Position numbers and translations under genes: made by a program
Source: Hydrangea macrophylla
Taxonomy: Eukaryota; Streptophyta; Magnoliopsida; Cornales; Hydrangeaceae
NCBI GenBank assembly: GCA_033977485.1
Contig: CM066994.1
Coordinates: forward strand, 85,746,871 to 85,810,870
Direction of reading: 5' to 3'
Length of the DNA stretch: 64,000 bases
In this document: one piece after another, positions 21,376 to 31,807 of the stretch
How positions within the stretch are numbered: the stretch's first letter is position 1
Layout of the letters: each line of letters opens with the position of its first letter
The notes under the pieces: generated by a model
Told to the model about the DNA's origin: nothing
The model's input: only the letters and a program-made list of their open reading frames with translations
Databases searched by the model: none

Positions 21376-22260
21376 TTGGAATAAGAAGTTCATTAAAATG
21401 TCTGGCTACCATCAAGGACCCAGTTTATGGCTTTAGACTGGTTGGGCTCATCTTTTAGGCTTGGTATTTGAGAGAAGGGGATGGTGAGCAAGCTTCAAGT
21501 TCCAAGTTCATCTTTTTAAGATTGAGCAAGAGCATCTTTAAATTCTTAAAGTAAAGCTAATCAATTCTCTACTTCTCCATGGTTTTGGCACAAAATTTGC
21601 TTTGATCACTTGGGGATCCTTTTCAATGCAAAGATTTATTAACAAAGTACTTTCCATGATCATTTGAAAAGGTGACTTTTCTTCTCCTCTTTTTTCTTTT
21701 GGTCTTAATGATCCATACATTCACGACTCAACACACTGAATCAAGAAAAATGAGATTTCATTCAACTAGTAAGGAAATAGGATTACATCACTCAATTTGA
21801 TGAACTCAACAAAGACTTGCAAACAAACTTGATAACAGACTGACCAGAAGACACGACTGGACGTTTGACTCCAACTTATCATAACTCGACCACAAACTGG
21901 ACTTGACTTGGTCTCAACTGGAGTGTCATAGACGATTTTCAAATTATTAGGTCCCCATGAGCATCCACATTTGATTCAGCAGTAGTATTTCTAAACACTA
22001 TTACCTCACTAGCATCTTCCCCAGGTTCATCATTCCCCTTCCGTATCTTTGTAGGAACATCATCTGCCCTTATGGCCCATCTTTCAGTTGAATAACCCTT
22101 TTCTGACTCATACTGAGTATTGTCAACGCCTTTTTCGATTCTGTTGATCGGGTCGGGGCCAGTTGGTTATTGCGCACTCATGGAGGCAACGAATCCCTTG
22201 AGAGTATTTAGCAATGGCCGTGACTGAAGAGATTGTATGTCATGCCAGATGTCACTCGGT
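21376..22260 (-). other. Element A stretch without recognisable gene
   Basis: Downstream of the gag fragment on the minus strand. All frames are closed by frequent stops and no protease or polymerase motif is recognised, so this is presumed decayed coding or untranslated sequence. Confidence 0.5.
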
Positions 22261-22917
22261 GGGTTCAGCAAAGGGGTGATGATTTATGCTCAATGAGATC
22301 TTGGATATCATGGCGGAGTTTTATGCAATAGTTAGTTGTATGGCCAGGGGTCTGGTGGTAGGCACAGTACAAAGACATGTCACATTTGCGAGGTAAGGAT
22401 CTGGTAGTGGCTTTGGGTCCAGGGGACTGAGGTGACCATTCTTGATAAGGTGACCAAGGGCCATGGATAATGGCATGCCCAAGTTGGTGAAAATTCTCGG
22501 TTTGCGGGCTTGGTTTGATTTTGAATTCGACTTTGAGCTTGAGTTGGTTTTTGGGTTAAGATGTGGACTTGGAATAGCTCTTTGGTTAGTTGGGATTGGA
22601 CCTGGATGTGGGCTTTGGTGAATGGTTGAGCTTAGGTATGGACTTTGGTGATAGGTTGGGTTTGGACACGGGCTTCGGTGCACAGGTGGGTTCAGACATG
22701 CCTGTTGGTGCTTCTTTAAGCAATCCATTATTCTCTGATCCATCTTTTCCTCATCGGGGCCCATTTGATCTTTCAATAATTGAATGAACTCGAGCATGAC
22801 CCCCTCCAATTGCTTCACCCTAGAATCTCTTTGCTCAACAATGACTTGCAGTTTGCTCACTTTCTCCTCCAAAGCTCTGTGGGCCATTGGTGGGTATGTC
22901 TCAACATGATGGTCCAT
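22260..22917 (-). pseudogene. Gag fragment of element A (Tat/Ogre type)
   Basis: The only coding remnant of A. The frame opens with an ATG at 22917 and encodes a coiled-coil-like start (about residues 15-75, KVSKLQVIVEQRDSRVKQLE), a proline- and serine-rich linker with QSP repeats (about 75-135), then LGMPLSMALGHLIKNGHLSP and DPKPLPDPYL, typical of Tat/Ogre gag. A reading-frame slip near 22385 follows. The continuing frame has a CAYHQTPGHTTNYC motif, a variant metal-binding knuckle, and then LRHDIQDLIEH. After that there is no protease or pol. The protein would be truncated and is probably not functional, so movement would need a helper. Confidence 0.75.
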
Positions 22918-24259
22918 GACCTCCTCTAATTAAGAGAGATGAGCCCAAGAAGATTAGAAGTGTCCTTACTAGGGGATCTGGTTGTTCCACTCTTTTTTTA
23001 AAAAAAAGATAGAAAAAAGGTCCGCATGCAAAATTGCATAGTAAGGGATTTTTTTTTTTTTAGGGACTTTGATCTTAATTGGGAAGAATATGTTGTGAGT
23101 TTATACGCTACACATATGTACTGATATCGATTGCAAAATATACATGCTCTTATGATTTGATGCATGCACTGCACACATGGCACACGAATGAAATGCAAGT
23201 GTGTGTGTGACTACTCTGTATGCCAAAGTAAAGGAAAATTCTAATCCTAACAGGTAAACACATAAGCACATAAGATCCTCACCCATGTCAAGTGCGCCAA
23301 CTTCTCCTTTCATTGTGATCTTTACTACCCTTTCAAAGGTTGGATATTCAGAAAAATTTTGAAATTCATTTGAAAAGCATTTCTTTAGAACGATGAGATC
23401 TTTCAAAAATAATTCTCAAGAATTTTGAATCTTTTATTTAAAAAAATGAGGATGTGAAAACATTTCTCAATGAAGATAATTTGATTGAAATTTTGCTTTA
23501 AAATTCATTTGAAGAGCATTTTTTTAGAACGATGAGATCTTTCAAAAACAATTCTCAAAGATTAGTTTGGAGCTTTAATCAAAAGTGAACTCCAAAGATT
23601 TTTGAAAGAGCAATTGAAAACTTTGGGATGAAGATTACAAAAATCCACTTGCTTTCAAAGATGGTCTTAAAATTCTTTCGGGGTAGAAGGATCACATGAT
23701 CGGATTATTATCGTACTTTTCATAAATTTGGATGCATACAAGGTCAATGATGCTTAACTAAACATGATATAAGAAGTATAGCCTTATAATCAATGTTCGG
23801 CATGTCCTCCAAATGTCATGTAACACGAGGAGAAATTGCTAAAATGTGATAAAAAGATTATTCATCTTTCATCAAGCAAGTATTGTCATCATCTCAAGTA
23901 ATTCCTTCCGGGCATACAAAACTTCCTAACACATAACCCTAATCAAGAATTGATTTTCTAAGATTGAAATGTTCTATAGAAACTACTATGTAAAGGCTGG
24001 GTTTTGGTCAAATAAGGGACCCTTGACACACACCCGATAGGATGCTTAATATACCAAATCATGGTACGAGATCAAGGGTGATCACACAATCCCATGATAA
24101 CTTGACCGACCGGGTTGCCCCGAGCCTCCAAGGTCATAGTTCCGTGCAATCGACTGGCTGGACATGCAAGTGAAATGCAACAGGCACACAAAGATTAATT
24201 AATTCGATTAAAAGGATATTTTTCAAGTCTAATCCTCAAATGAACCCAAAATCAGAATT
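22918..24259 (-). other. 5' leader of element A
   Basis: Untranslated region between the primer site and the gag fragment. AT-rich, with GAACGATGAGATCTTTC-containing segments duplicated at about 23388-23410 and 23528-23550. Minus-strand frames in it lack recognisable domains. Confidence 0.5.
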
Positions 24260-24309
24260 CTGGTCTGCGAAACCAGAGATTCTGGGTTCGATCCCCAGCA
24301 GAGTCGCCA
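24260..24309 (-). other. Extended primer-binding site of element A: 50 nt matching tRNA-Arg including anticodon arm and CCA
   Basis: Read on the plus strand this is the 3' two-thirds of a tRNA. The anticodon stem CTGGT/ACCAG (24260-24264, 24272-24276) encloses loop CTGCGAA, anticodon GCG. Then come a variable region AGATT, a T stem CTGGG/CCCAG with loop TTCGATC (24282-24298), acceptor strand CAGAGTC, discriminator G and CCA (24307-24309). Three bases separate CCA from the LTR. As a primer site on the minus strand it starts TGGCGACTCTGCTGGGGATC, the tRNA-Arg type used by Tat/Ogre elements. The normal site is 18 nt; this one continues for 50. No D arm or 5' acceptor strand is present, so it is not a tRNA gene. 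Confidence 0.88.
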
Positions 24310-24312
24310 GAT

Positions 24313-27300
24313 TGTGGATATCGCATTTTTCTTACCCACAGCTTTTCAAAATCAAATTCAAAAACAAATGAGTCGCCACTTAATTTTTAAAAGGAGAATT
24401 AAGAAACCATTTTAAAAGCAAACTGATCTTTTAGAAACCAGAGATTAACTAGGTCCGGGGATTATGGAATGAGAGAGGAAGGAGCCCGTCGGACTAAAAC
24501 ACCCTCTCTCATCCTATCTTGCGATAGGCCTCTACTCAACATCCTTTTAATCAAATTTATAAATCTAAGCATGCCCTTAACTAATACATATATATACATA
24601 TACATCACAAAAGCATGTCCAAAGGGTGTAAAATTGCAATTGACAAAATACCATTCAAAAGCCACATAATTAAGGTAGCAAGCGATATGATATGCAATAG
24701 AGAACAAGTGAACTTACCCGGGATCCAGCAGAGATAGTAAACGTGCAATGCATGCGAACAAAAGAAAATCCTAAAAAAGAGTCTCTAATCACATATACAC
24801 ATAAGACAAAACCTAATTCTAAGGTGTCGCATTAAGTCGAAAAATCAATAAAATCAAGAAATTAAGATAAACTAAAGAGGAGTCCTAGAAATCATACCTT
24901 AATAGCGCTACAAAACAAAGGGTTAGTCCACATGCTTCACATAATAATAATATGATATCAAACAATCAATCCTAATTCTCTAGCTTATACCTAGCAAGCA
25001 ATGAAATACAACTTTATCCAATTACTAGTTCTAATTATAAGCATTAATGTACATGAATTCATGAATATGAACAAGAGTAGGCTATTAACTATGAATTTAT
25101 TCATTGATTTGAAACATTTAACTTTGAGATTTAAGTCTAATTAATCATTATTAAGATATGGTTTAAGCCCTAAGTCATAAGAGAATCATTTGGGCCATTA
25201 TTTACAAAGTTGGTCAAATGTGTCATGAAATTCTGAAAATTGCAGAGAGCAGACCAGAACTTTAAGAAAAGAAAAAGCACGTCTCCCATGGTTTGATGTC
25301 GGTGAATTTTGGACACGAGATGCCTCTGTCAGTCTAGTTTCCAAATCAAAAATAAAATCAAAGTTTCAACGGTTAGATCTCTGGGAAAAGGATAAACACC
25401 AGACATCACTCAGAGATGTACAACTCTCTGTCCAGAGATTTTGTTTGATTTTTTAAAAATAGTAAAATAATCCAAAATGCTTCATTCGTTTTAGGGTATC
25501 TTCCTAACACATTAAACCTCATATAAAAAATTATTAGAGACCCCAAAAACTCCATTAGAATTCTGATTTATGAATTTCATAATGGACTTGCTGTTCTGAA
25601 ACTATTCTAAAACTCTGGACAGATTGTGGTTGACTCACAAAACCCATGATCAAACCCTTCTAAACATAAAACCACCTTAAAACAAAAATTACAGTGGTAG
25701 ATTACTGTGTTATTGACACTTTCCCGTTGGTTTTACTTGATTTCAACGGTTAGATTTCGAACTAAAAATCTTTGATCAAAAACAGTTTGTGAACTCACTG
25801 TTTTCATTTGTCAAGTTCAACTTTTATTTGGTAACTCCAACTATTAAACCATGAAGTTGGGTTTAAACCAAACCATTTCTCCTACCATTTGATGGTCATT
25901 GGAGATCAAGACATGACTAAAACTCATGAGTTTTTCAAGGAATATAAGGAGACTCCATGAAAACTCAAGCTTAGAAGACCCAAACCATGGTAGGGGTTTG
26001 GATTCATCTACTTGTTCTTACTAAAATGATGATCAACTTTAAATCTCATGTGAATCATAAGCTTACATAAGATTTAAAAGATCAAACTCAAGAGCTTTCA
26101 AGAGAGATATTGAAGATATCCAAGAATCTCAAGAGAAGAACATAAACAAGAAAAAGAGAAGAAGAATCAAAGAACTAGCTCATGAACTTCAAAAGGATAT
26201 AGAGAAAACCCCATGAAATTCCAAGTTAGAGAATCCAAGTCATGAATATGGACTTGGATCCACCTATTTGTTTACAAAGTGAAGTGATGATCAAACTTTG
26301 ACTCCCATGTGAAGCATAAGCTTACATGGGATTCAAAAGATCACATTCAAGAGATTTCAAGAGAGATATTGAGGATCTCCAAGAGTCTCAAGAAGGAAGT
26401 ATGAACAATAAGAGAAATAAAACAAAGAAAACTAAGTAGTTTAGAGACTTAAAAGAAAGAATGAAAAGAAACAACTTAATGGTTAGAGGATCACCTCCAA
26501 ACTATCCTCAAAGCTTTTCTCCTTTGAAGATTTTCCAAGCTCTTCTCTCTAGTTTCCAAACTCTCTCCTTTTCTCTCTAAAAAATGTTGGTGTAATGGTA
26601 GTGTTTTTTTTGTATGTGTTGTTCCCTCCCCTCAATGAAGATACCTCTTCTTATATAGACAAAAATACCTAGGTAATTTCTGTAAATTCGGAGCAAAAAA
26701 CAGGTGTAATTCTCTCATTTGGTGGTACAATGTGTACTTTCTGAAATTAGGCAGACTGTTGCCCAGCGCGGCAGTCCAGAAACTGTCGCGGCAGTCCGTG
26801 AATGCCGCCGTGGCAGTTCATGACTGCCGTCGCGGCACTACGCAACTGTCGCGCGGCATTCATCAAATGCCGCGGAAATTAATGGATTGCCGCGTTTTTG
26901 TCAGTCTTACTTTATTAGTTTTTTGTTCTTATTCGCATACACATACGTATTGCTCTGCAAAATACAGACTTTAAAAGTGAACGGTAGTCAGAAATTGTTG
27001 GCGGCAATTGGTGAATGCCGTCCCGGCACTCTATGACTGCCGTACGGCACTCAGTGAGTGCCGCGGCAGTCCGCCGTGTGCCGTTTTTAGCTAAGATTCC
27101 CTCTTTTAGATTTTCTTTTTCCCAAAGCAAATGATTTTTGAAGATCTTTTTCGAAAATTGTGTTTTATACCTGAATTCTCCTAAATACCTGGTATTTTCC
27201 TCTTTCTGTGAAATTTTACCGCGTTTAGAGAACTTTCTGAAGAGCTAGGAATACTTCGAATCTTTCGGTCCTTATCATCATCGAACATGGAGGTGACACT

Positions 27301-27340
27301 CTCCTAAATTCGACGTTTGGTCAAAATTGGGGTGTCTACA
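24313..27340 (-). repeat. 5' LTR of element A (complete)
   Basis: 3028 bp. On the minus strand it runs from TGTAGACACCCC at 27340 to ATATCCACA at 24313. The likely TATA box on the minus strand is at about 26649-26659. GCCGCGGC-type palindromes occupy about 26751-27080, upstream of it. The element sits in the LTR of B: sequence to the right (CCGGGTATATGCG) resumes that LTR at the point equal to 37571. Confidence 0.92.
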
Positions 27341-27771
27341 CCGGGTATATGCGTATTGATGGTGAGTTCTCTGTTGTATGCTTGCTAGCTAGAGAATTAT
27401 TTTCGGATCCCTGTAGAGAGGGTAGGTGGGCTCTTTTATAGATGCAAGAGTCCACCCTTACATGGTAAGTTAATTGGATTAGGAAGCCTAATCTATTTAC
27501 AATTGATTTGCATGATTTGGGGAGAGTTTCCTAAGTGGTTTAGGAAACTGCCACATTCCATCTTGCAGACTTGTAGCTGGTTTAGGAAACTGCTGGTTAG
27601 ACCAGGTCCACGGGATGCCGCGATCCTCCGATCCTGGCCTATTGGCAGGAACCGCACGGTTCTAACGAACACCTCGGGATTGCTCGGCTATTGGTGCCTT
27701 TACCGAAGTGACCGACACCTCTTGGTGACGTGGCAGACTGTCTTCATGGCTAGATTATTTTGGACATATCA
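27341..27771 (-). repeat. 3' LTR of element B (inner part)
   Basis: Matches 37571-38001, ending GGACATATCA. The rest of this LTR lies beyond the left edge, on the far side of element A. Confidence 0.9.
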
Positions 27772-27790
27772 GCTGCCTCCCATTTTCAGA
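27772..27790 (-). other. Polypurine tract of element B
   Basis: On the minus strand CTGAAAATGGGAGGCAGC directly precedes the TGATATGTCC start of the 3' LTR. Confidence 0.65.
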
Positions 27791-28166
27791 ACTGACTGGA
27801 TGCTTCATCGGGTGAGGATTCAAAAATCAGTACCTTCTTAGAAACCGTCCGGATGTCCTCCGGGAATGCTGTTCAGGATGAGGCCCACACTCCAGATCAC
27901 CCGGTGGAATACCCGACCAGTACAAGTAGGAGCTCGGGTGTTGGTATTGTCACGTGTCAGGGAGTAATTGGCCTGGTCAGGATCCAGCGAAGTCGGTTCG
28001 GATGTAACCAAACGATTACGTGGTAACCGGACCTTCACATCACGCATTTAATGCGTGCGCATTTCGAGGCAACCCTTCACGTGCCCAAGGTGACAGCTAT
28101 CTGACGGTTTTTGGAGGGAAAACTCCTGAGCCATTGGATCTAATTGATTTGGACCGTCCGCTATTC

Positions 28167-28176
28167 CTATATAAGG
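28167..28176 (+). promoter_or_regulatory. Putative TATA box for the antisense gene of element B
   Basis: CTATATAAGG on the plus strand lies about 30 bp before a purine-rich transcript-start-like region and upstream of the plus-strand exons. It is not part of the LTR and so could drive an independent antisense transcript. This is inferred from sequence and position only. Confidence 0.45.
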
Positions 28177-28443
28177 AACACTTGCTCATCTCTTCAGTTC
28201 CTGCTGCCAAGTGAGAGAGTTTACCGAGCAGTTTGAGAGCATACAAGATCCCGAGCAAGATTCCCGACCTCTTTTCTGCGCGAAACCTTGTACGTCCTTC
28301 CTTTCTGTCTTCAGTTCTTCATTCTCTTCTTCTTTTGTGAACAAAGTTGGAGGGAGCGAACCCACTTGGGTTAGAACGAGGGTGAGATTTTTTTTTTTTT
28401 TCGATTTTGTCATTTCTTCCAATTCGGGGGTGGGTTAGAGCAG

Positions 28444-30769
28444 TTGGACCAAACGGGTGCTCTTGGGACAGTCCTGAGAGAGTGTTATCTTTCTTCTAGA
28501 GTCTTGTACGACCTGTCCTTTAGGTTGTTAGATCTGCCCCCTCTGTACACCAGGCTTGGAGTCCTCGACCCATTCTTAGGTCGTCTGCCTCTTAGGTCCA
28601 CTGTAGGCTTAGACATGTGCCACTCAGATTTCAACTCGTCATCCCGATCGGAGGATGAGCAATCATGATTAGAGACCGTGAGCACAAGCCCAGACCCTCC
28701 CTCTTCAGCCCCCTCTGACCAGCATAGTGAGGGAAGGATACCTGCTCGGGCGTCTCCGGAGGAAACGCATTGGGATTCTACCGCGGCCTCGACATCTTGG
28801 GGTTGGGGCGATGAGGGGTCTGTACCGAACAGTCTGTCGTCATCTTTGCATGTGAATCCATTGTTAGTATCCTGCGAGGTCCTGATTTGGATCGGATCAG
28901 GGATAGGTATGAGCTTCCCGGCCCCTTCTCTCTTTCTGTCCACAACGACTGAGCTCACTTCCACGAGTTGGGTTTCCTCACTTTGTACGAGGATGCCTTC
29001 ATGGCAGGCCTTCGTCTGCCTCTCTACCCAGTTGCTAGGGATGCGCTCATTTACCTTGGGATCTCCCCCGGGCAACTTGCTCCGAACAGTTGGCGATATC
29101 TGATGGGGTGCATCTCCTTGTGGCCCCATGTCCTCGGGTATGAGCTCACCTTGCAGGAGTTCTTCTGGACCCACCGGCCTTTCCAGGTTCACGAGGAGTC
29201 TGGTTTCTTCTCGCTCGGGGCTAGGCAGGGGCGGAAGATAATTGTAAATTGCCCGAGCAACAATAAAGGATGGAAGAAGAAATTCTTCCAAGTGTCCACC
29301 CTGGGACTGTGTGAGAAGGCGCCGGGTGTTCAGTTGAGGACCTCCTGGGTGGGGAAGCTGAGGAGTAAGCTCAACCACTTTTCTTTCTTGATTAGTCTTT
29401 CTATTTTTCCTTGACTAACCCATTTGTATGTTTGCTTTGCAGTGGGGGCAGTTGACTTGCCAAGTCTTCCCGACGAGCTCCAAGCGAGGGTCTTGTCTTT
29501 GGTGGAGGACCCAACTGACATTAACAAAGTGTTGACTCGGTCGGGCAGCCCAAAGATCTCCTAAAAGCCCCAGCACGACTTCACAGCACCCATCCTCCCG
29601 GCGATCATTCCTGGTAAATACCATCTCTTGACCGTCCAATTTTTTTGGTACTTTACTGAATTCTGACATGCTCTCTGGTTTTGCAGAAATGGCTCCCAAG
29701 AGCGCGGCAGCCCTGAAGGAGAAAGAGGCGGCCCTGATGGCCCGGACTGGCCAGAAAAGGAAGAAGCCAGACCTCGCCGAGGGCCAGCCCCTCAAGAGGA
29801 TTTCTCAGGGGATTTCCATCCGGGCTGAGAAGGAGGCAGCTACTGCCTCAACGCCCGTCGTAACAATTGCTGCACCACTACCACCACCTCCTGCTGTCAA
29901 ACCGTCCAGAGTCTCCTTCCTGAGCACGGAGGAAGCTCATGCGGGCCCCTCTTCAAGGTTGGAGGTCGAGACGGTGGACGACGTCCGCGGAATGGTACAG
30001 CTCGGGCTGTTGCGGAGTCAGATTGACAAGTGCACCTTGCTGAGCCCCGAGGCCATCATCGGTTGGCTATACAGCATCAGCCATATGGTAAGTCTCTTTG
30101 CAATGTGAACATTAACTTTTTCTCCATGTGCATACTGACGTTCTCTTGTTCTTGCAGATTAGCTGTATTGCGGCCGGGCCTAAGATCACCCTTCCCGGCG
30201 TTGTTGAGAGGTTGGCCGCTGTAGAGGCTAACCTTTCCATGGAGAGGGCTGCCCGAGAGTCCGCAGAGTTTGCTCTCACCGTGGAGGAAGAAAAATCCTG
30301 GGCAATTGCCCTATAGCTTGGGGAGACCCGTGACTCTCTGTTAACCGAGCGGGCTGCCCGAAAGGTTGCAGAGGCTAAGGCTGCAGCCGCGGAGGCCAGA
30401 AGGATCACCGCCGAGAAGGTTACAGAGACTAAGGATGCAGCCGTGGAGGCCGGGAGGATCTCTGCAGAGAAGGACCTGGCAGCTATGACGGCCACGCTCT
30501 CGGAGCTTACTGCTGCTCGGGAGGCCGAAGCCAAAGATGCTGAGGAGGAATTCGAGGCAGGGTTCCTCACGGACTGCGCTAACCTGGCGAAACGGGCTGC
30601 TACTGACCATCCTGACTGGGATCTGTCCGGCTACTCCTGGGCAAAGTCCAGTTATTGGAAAGAGGGCCAGGCTGACTCCGAGGTTGCCGCTGAAGCTGCA
30701 CCGGCCGGGGACCCCTCTGTTGAAGAGCAGGTTGCAGAGGAGGGAGAAGTGGTGGTTGTAGATAACTAA
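28444..30769 (+). pseudogene. Four-exon antisense gene of element B with a Transposase_28-like (PF04195) domain
   Basis: Exon 1 ends at 29364; later exons are 29443-29613, 29687-30087 and 30158-30769. The introns (78, 73 and 70 nt) start GTAAGC, GTAAAT and GTAAGT and end TTTGCAG, TTTGCAG and CTTGCAG. All three splices keep the frame. Exon 1 encodes YEDAFMAGLRLPLYPVARDA followed by LAPNSWRYLMGCISLW and GWKKKFFQVS, the pattern I know as putative gypsy-type transposon domain PF04195. Exon 3 is basic and proline-rich; exon 4 is an Ala/Glu-rich coiled coil with an acidic tail. In-frame stops at 28950-28952, 29562-29564 and 30314-30316 show decay. The 5' end is uncertain: the upstream Ser-rich frame is offset from the domain frame near 28812. 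Function unknown. Confidence 0.75.
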
Positions 30770-31807
30770 TTTTTCCTCTTTTTTTTTTGTTGTAGTTTTT
30801 TTTTCTATTTTAAGGAGGCTACTACAACTGCCCCCCCAGGCTTTGTACAGTTTCTGTTTTAATTAATGAAAAGGCCCCTGAGGTCAAACTTCCTTTCCAT
30901 TAACTATTTCTTTTTTCTGTACTTTGCCTGTTTGTAATTGCTAGTATCCACTCGATTTTTGGCCTACCTAACCCCTGCCTTAGCAAATGTTTTAGGACCG
31001 TAACCAGTACAACACCTAGTCTTCCTGGCCTGTTTAAAAGGTAATAGCCCAGTATGCCATAGGAACTTGTCCTCTTTAGCGTCCGGGATCGCCCAGTGTA
31101 TTATAGGAATACCCTGTATTACCGTCCGGGATGTCCCGGTGTATCATAGGTGTATCCTATTTTACCGTCCGGGATATTATCTCTGGTCACTGTAAGTACT
31201 TAGGAATATCTTCCAAGTTCTTTTAGTGATCGATGTGATTTCCTGTTTTGGCCTAATATTCTCCTGCCCCCCAAGCATTTTCCTAAGGCAGGAATACAGG
31301 AATGAGTGGCCGTAGGAAACCGAGCTGGAACGTGGGTGGTTGCAGGGTCCTTTGAAGCTCGCCATCATCGGCCACCTAGGGGTTTGCCCCCGTCGTCGGC
31401 TGGACCTAAGCGAAGCTATAAGTAATTTCCTGTTTAGGTCTAGTATCCCCTTACCCCCCGAGCGTCCTATGAAGGCGGGGGCGTGTTGAGGAGCGACCAT
31501 AGGAAACCGACCTGGAACATGGGTGGTTGCAGGGTCCTTTTGTGCCTGGGTTTGGAGCCTGAGGTCTTTTTAGTGCCTGGGTTCGGAGGCTGAGGTCTTT
31601 TTAGTGCCTGGGTTCGGAGCCCGAGGTCTTTTGTGTGCCTGGGGGTTAGGCCCGAGGACTTTTAAGCATTGCACGGTGTACTGACGGGAGTAAATTCGCA
31701 AAAGTAAACTATTCAATTTTATTTAAAAATAAAAATTTATAGCGTTTGGTCAATTATAGCTACAAAAAAAAATTTCTCTACCAATACTAAATTTCCGTGG
31801 CCAAATG
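30770..31807 (-). other. Spacer between the antisense gene and integrase of element B
   Basis: Non-coding. GGTCCTTTTTAGTGCCTGGGTTCGGAG-like words recur four times at about 31540-31665. ACCGTCCGGGATRTCCCRGTGTATYATAGG occurs in two to three copies at about 31075-31175. TAGGAAACCGASCTGGAACGTGGGTGG is duplicated at about 31312 and 31500. These are short degenerate tandem repeats. Confidence 0.6.

Larger units (their letters stand above)
1..27340 (-). mobile_element. Element A: non-autonomous Tat/Ogre-like LTR retrotransposon, partial at left edge
   Basis: The sequence at 1-2358 recurs at 24983-27340 with no net length change and about two dozen substitutions counted by eye, so the two copies are LTRs of one element. 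Read on the minus strand, the LTR begins TGTAGACACCCC and ends TATCCACA. A tRNA-Arg primer site follows the right-hand (5') LTR, and a purine-rich tract precedes the left-hand (3') LTR. The interior is about 7.8 kb once three later insertions are removed. It keeps only a gag fragment plus tandem repeats, with no recognisable reverse transcriptase or integrase. It must therefore have moved using proteins supplied by a relative. The outer part of the 3' LTR lies left of the window, so the left target duplication cannot be seen. Confidence 0.88.

Noticed and set aside
24260..24309. A functional tRNA-Arg gene
   Set aside because: Only the part from the anticodon arm to CCA is present. There is no D arm or 5' acceptor strand, CCA is not gene-encoded in eukaryotes, and it lies 3 bp from an LTR in primer-site orientation.
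28485..29378. 297-residue minus-strand frame as a gene of B
   Set aside because: It is the reverse shadow of antisense exon 1. The plus strand shows domain motifs and splice sites; the minus frame shows no known motif.
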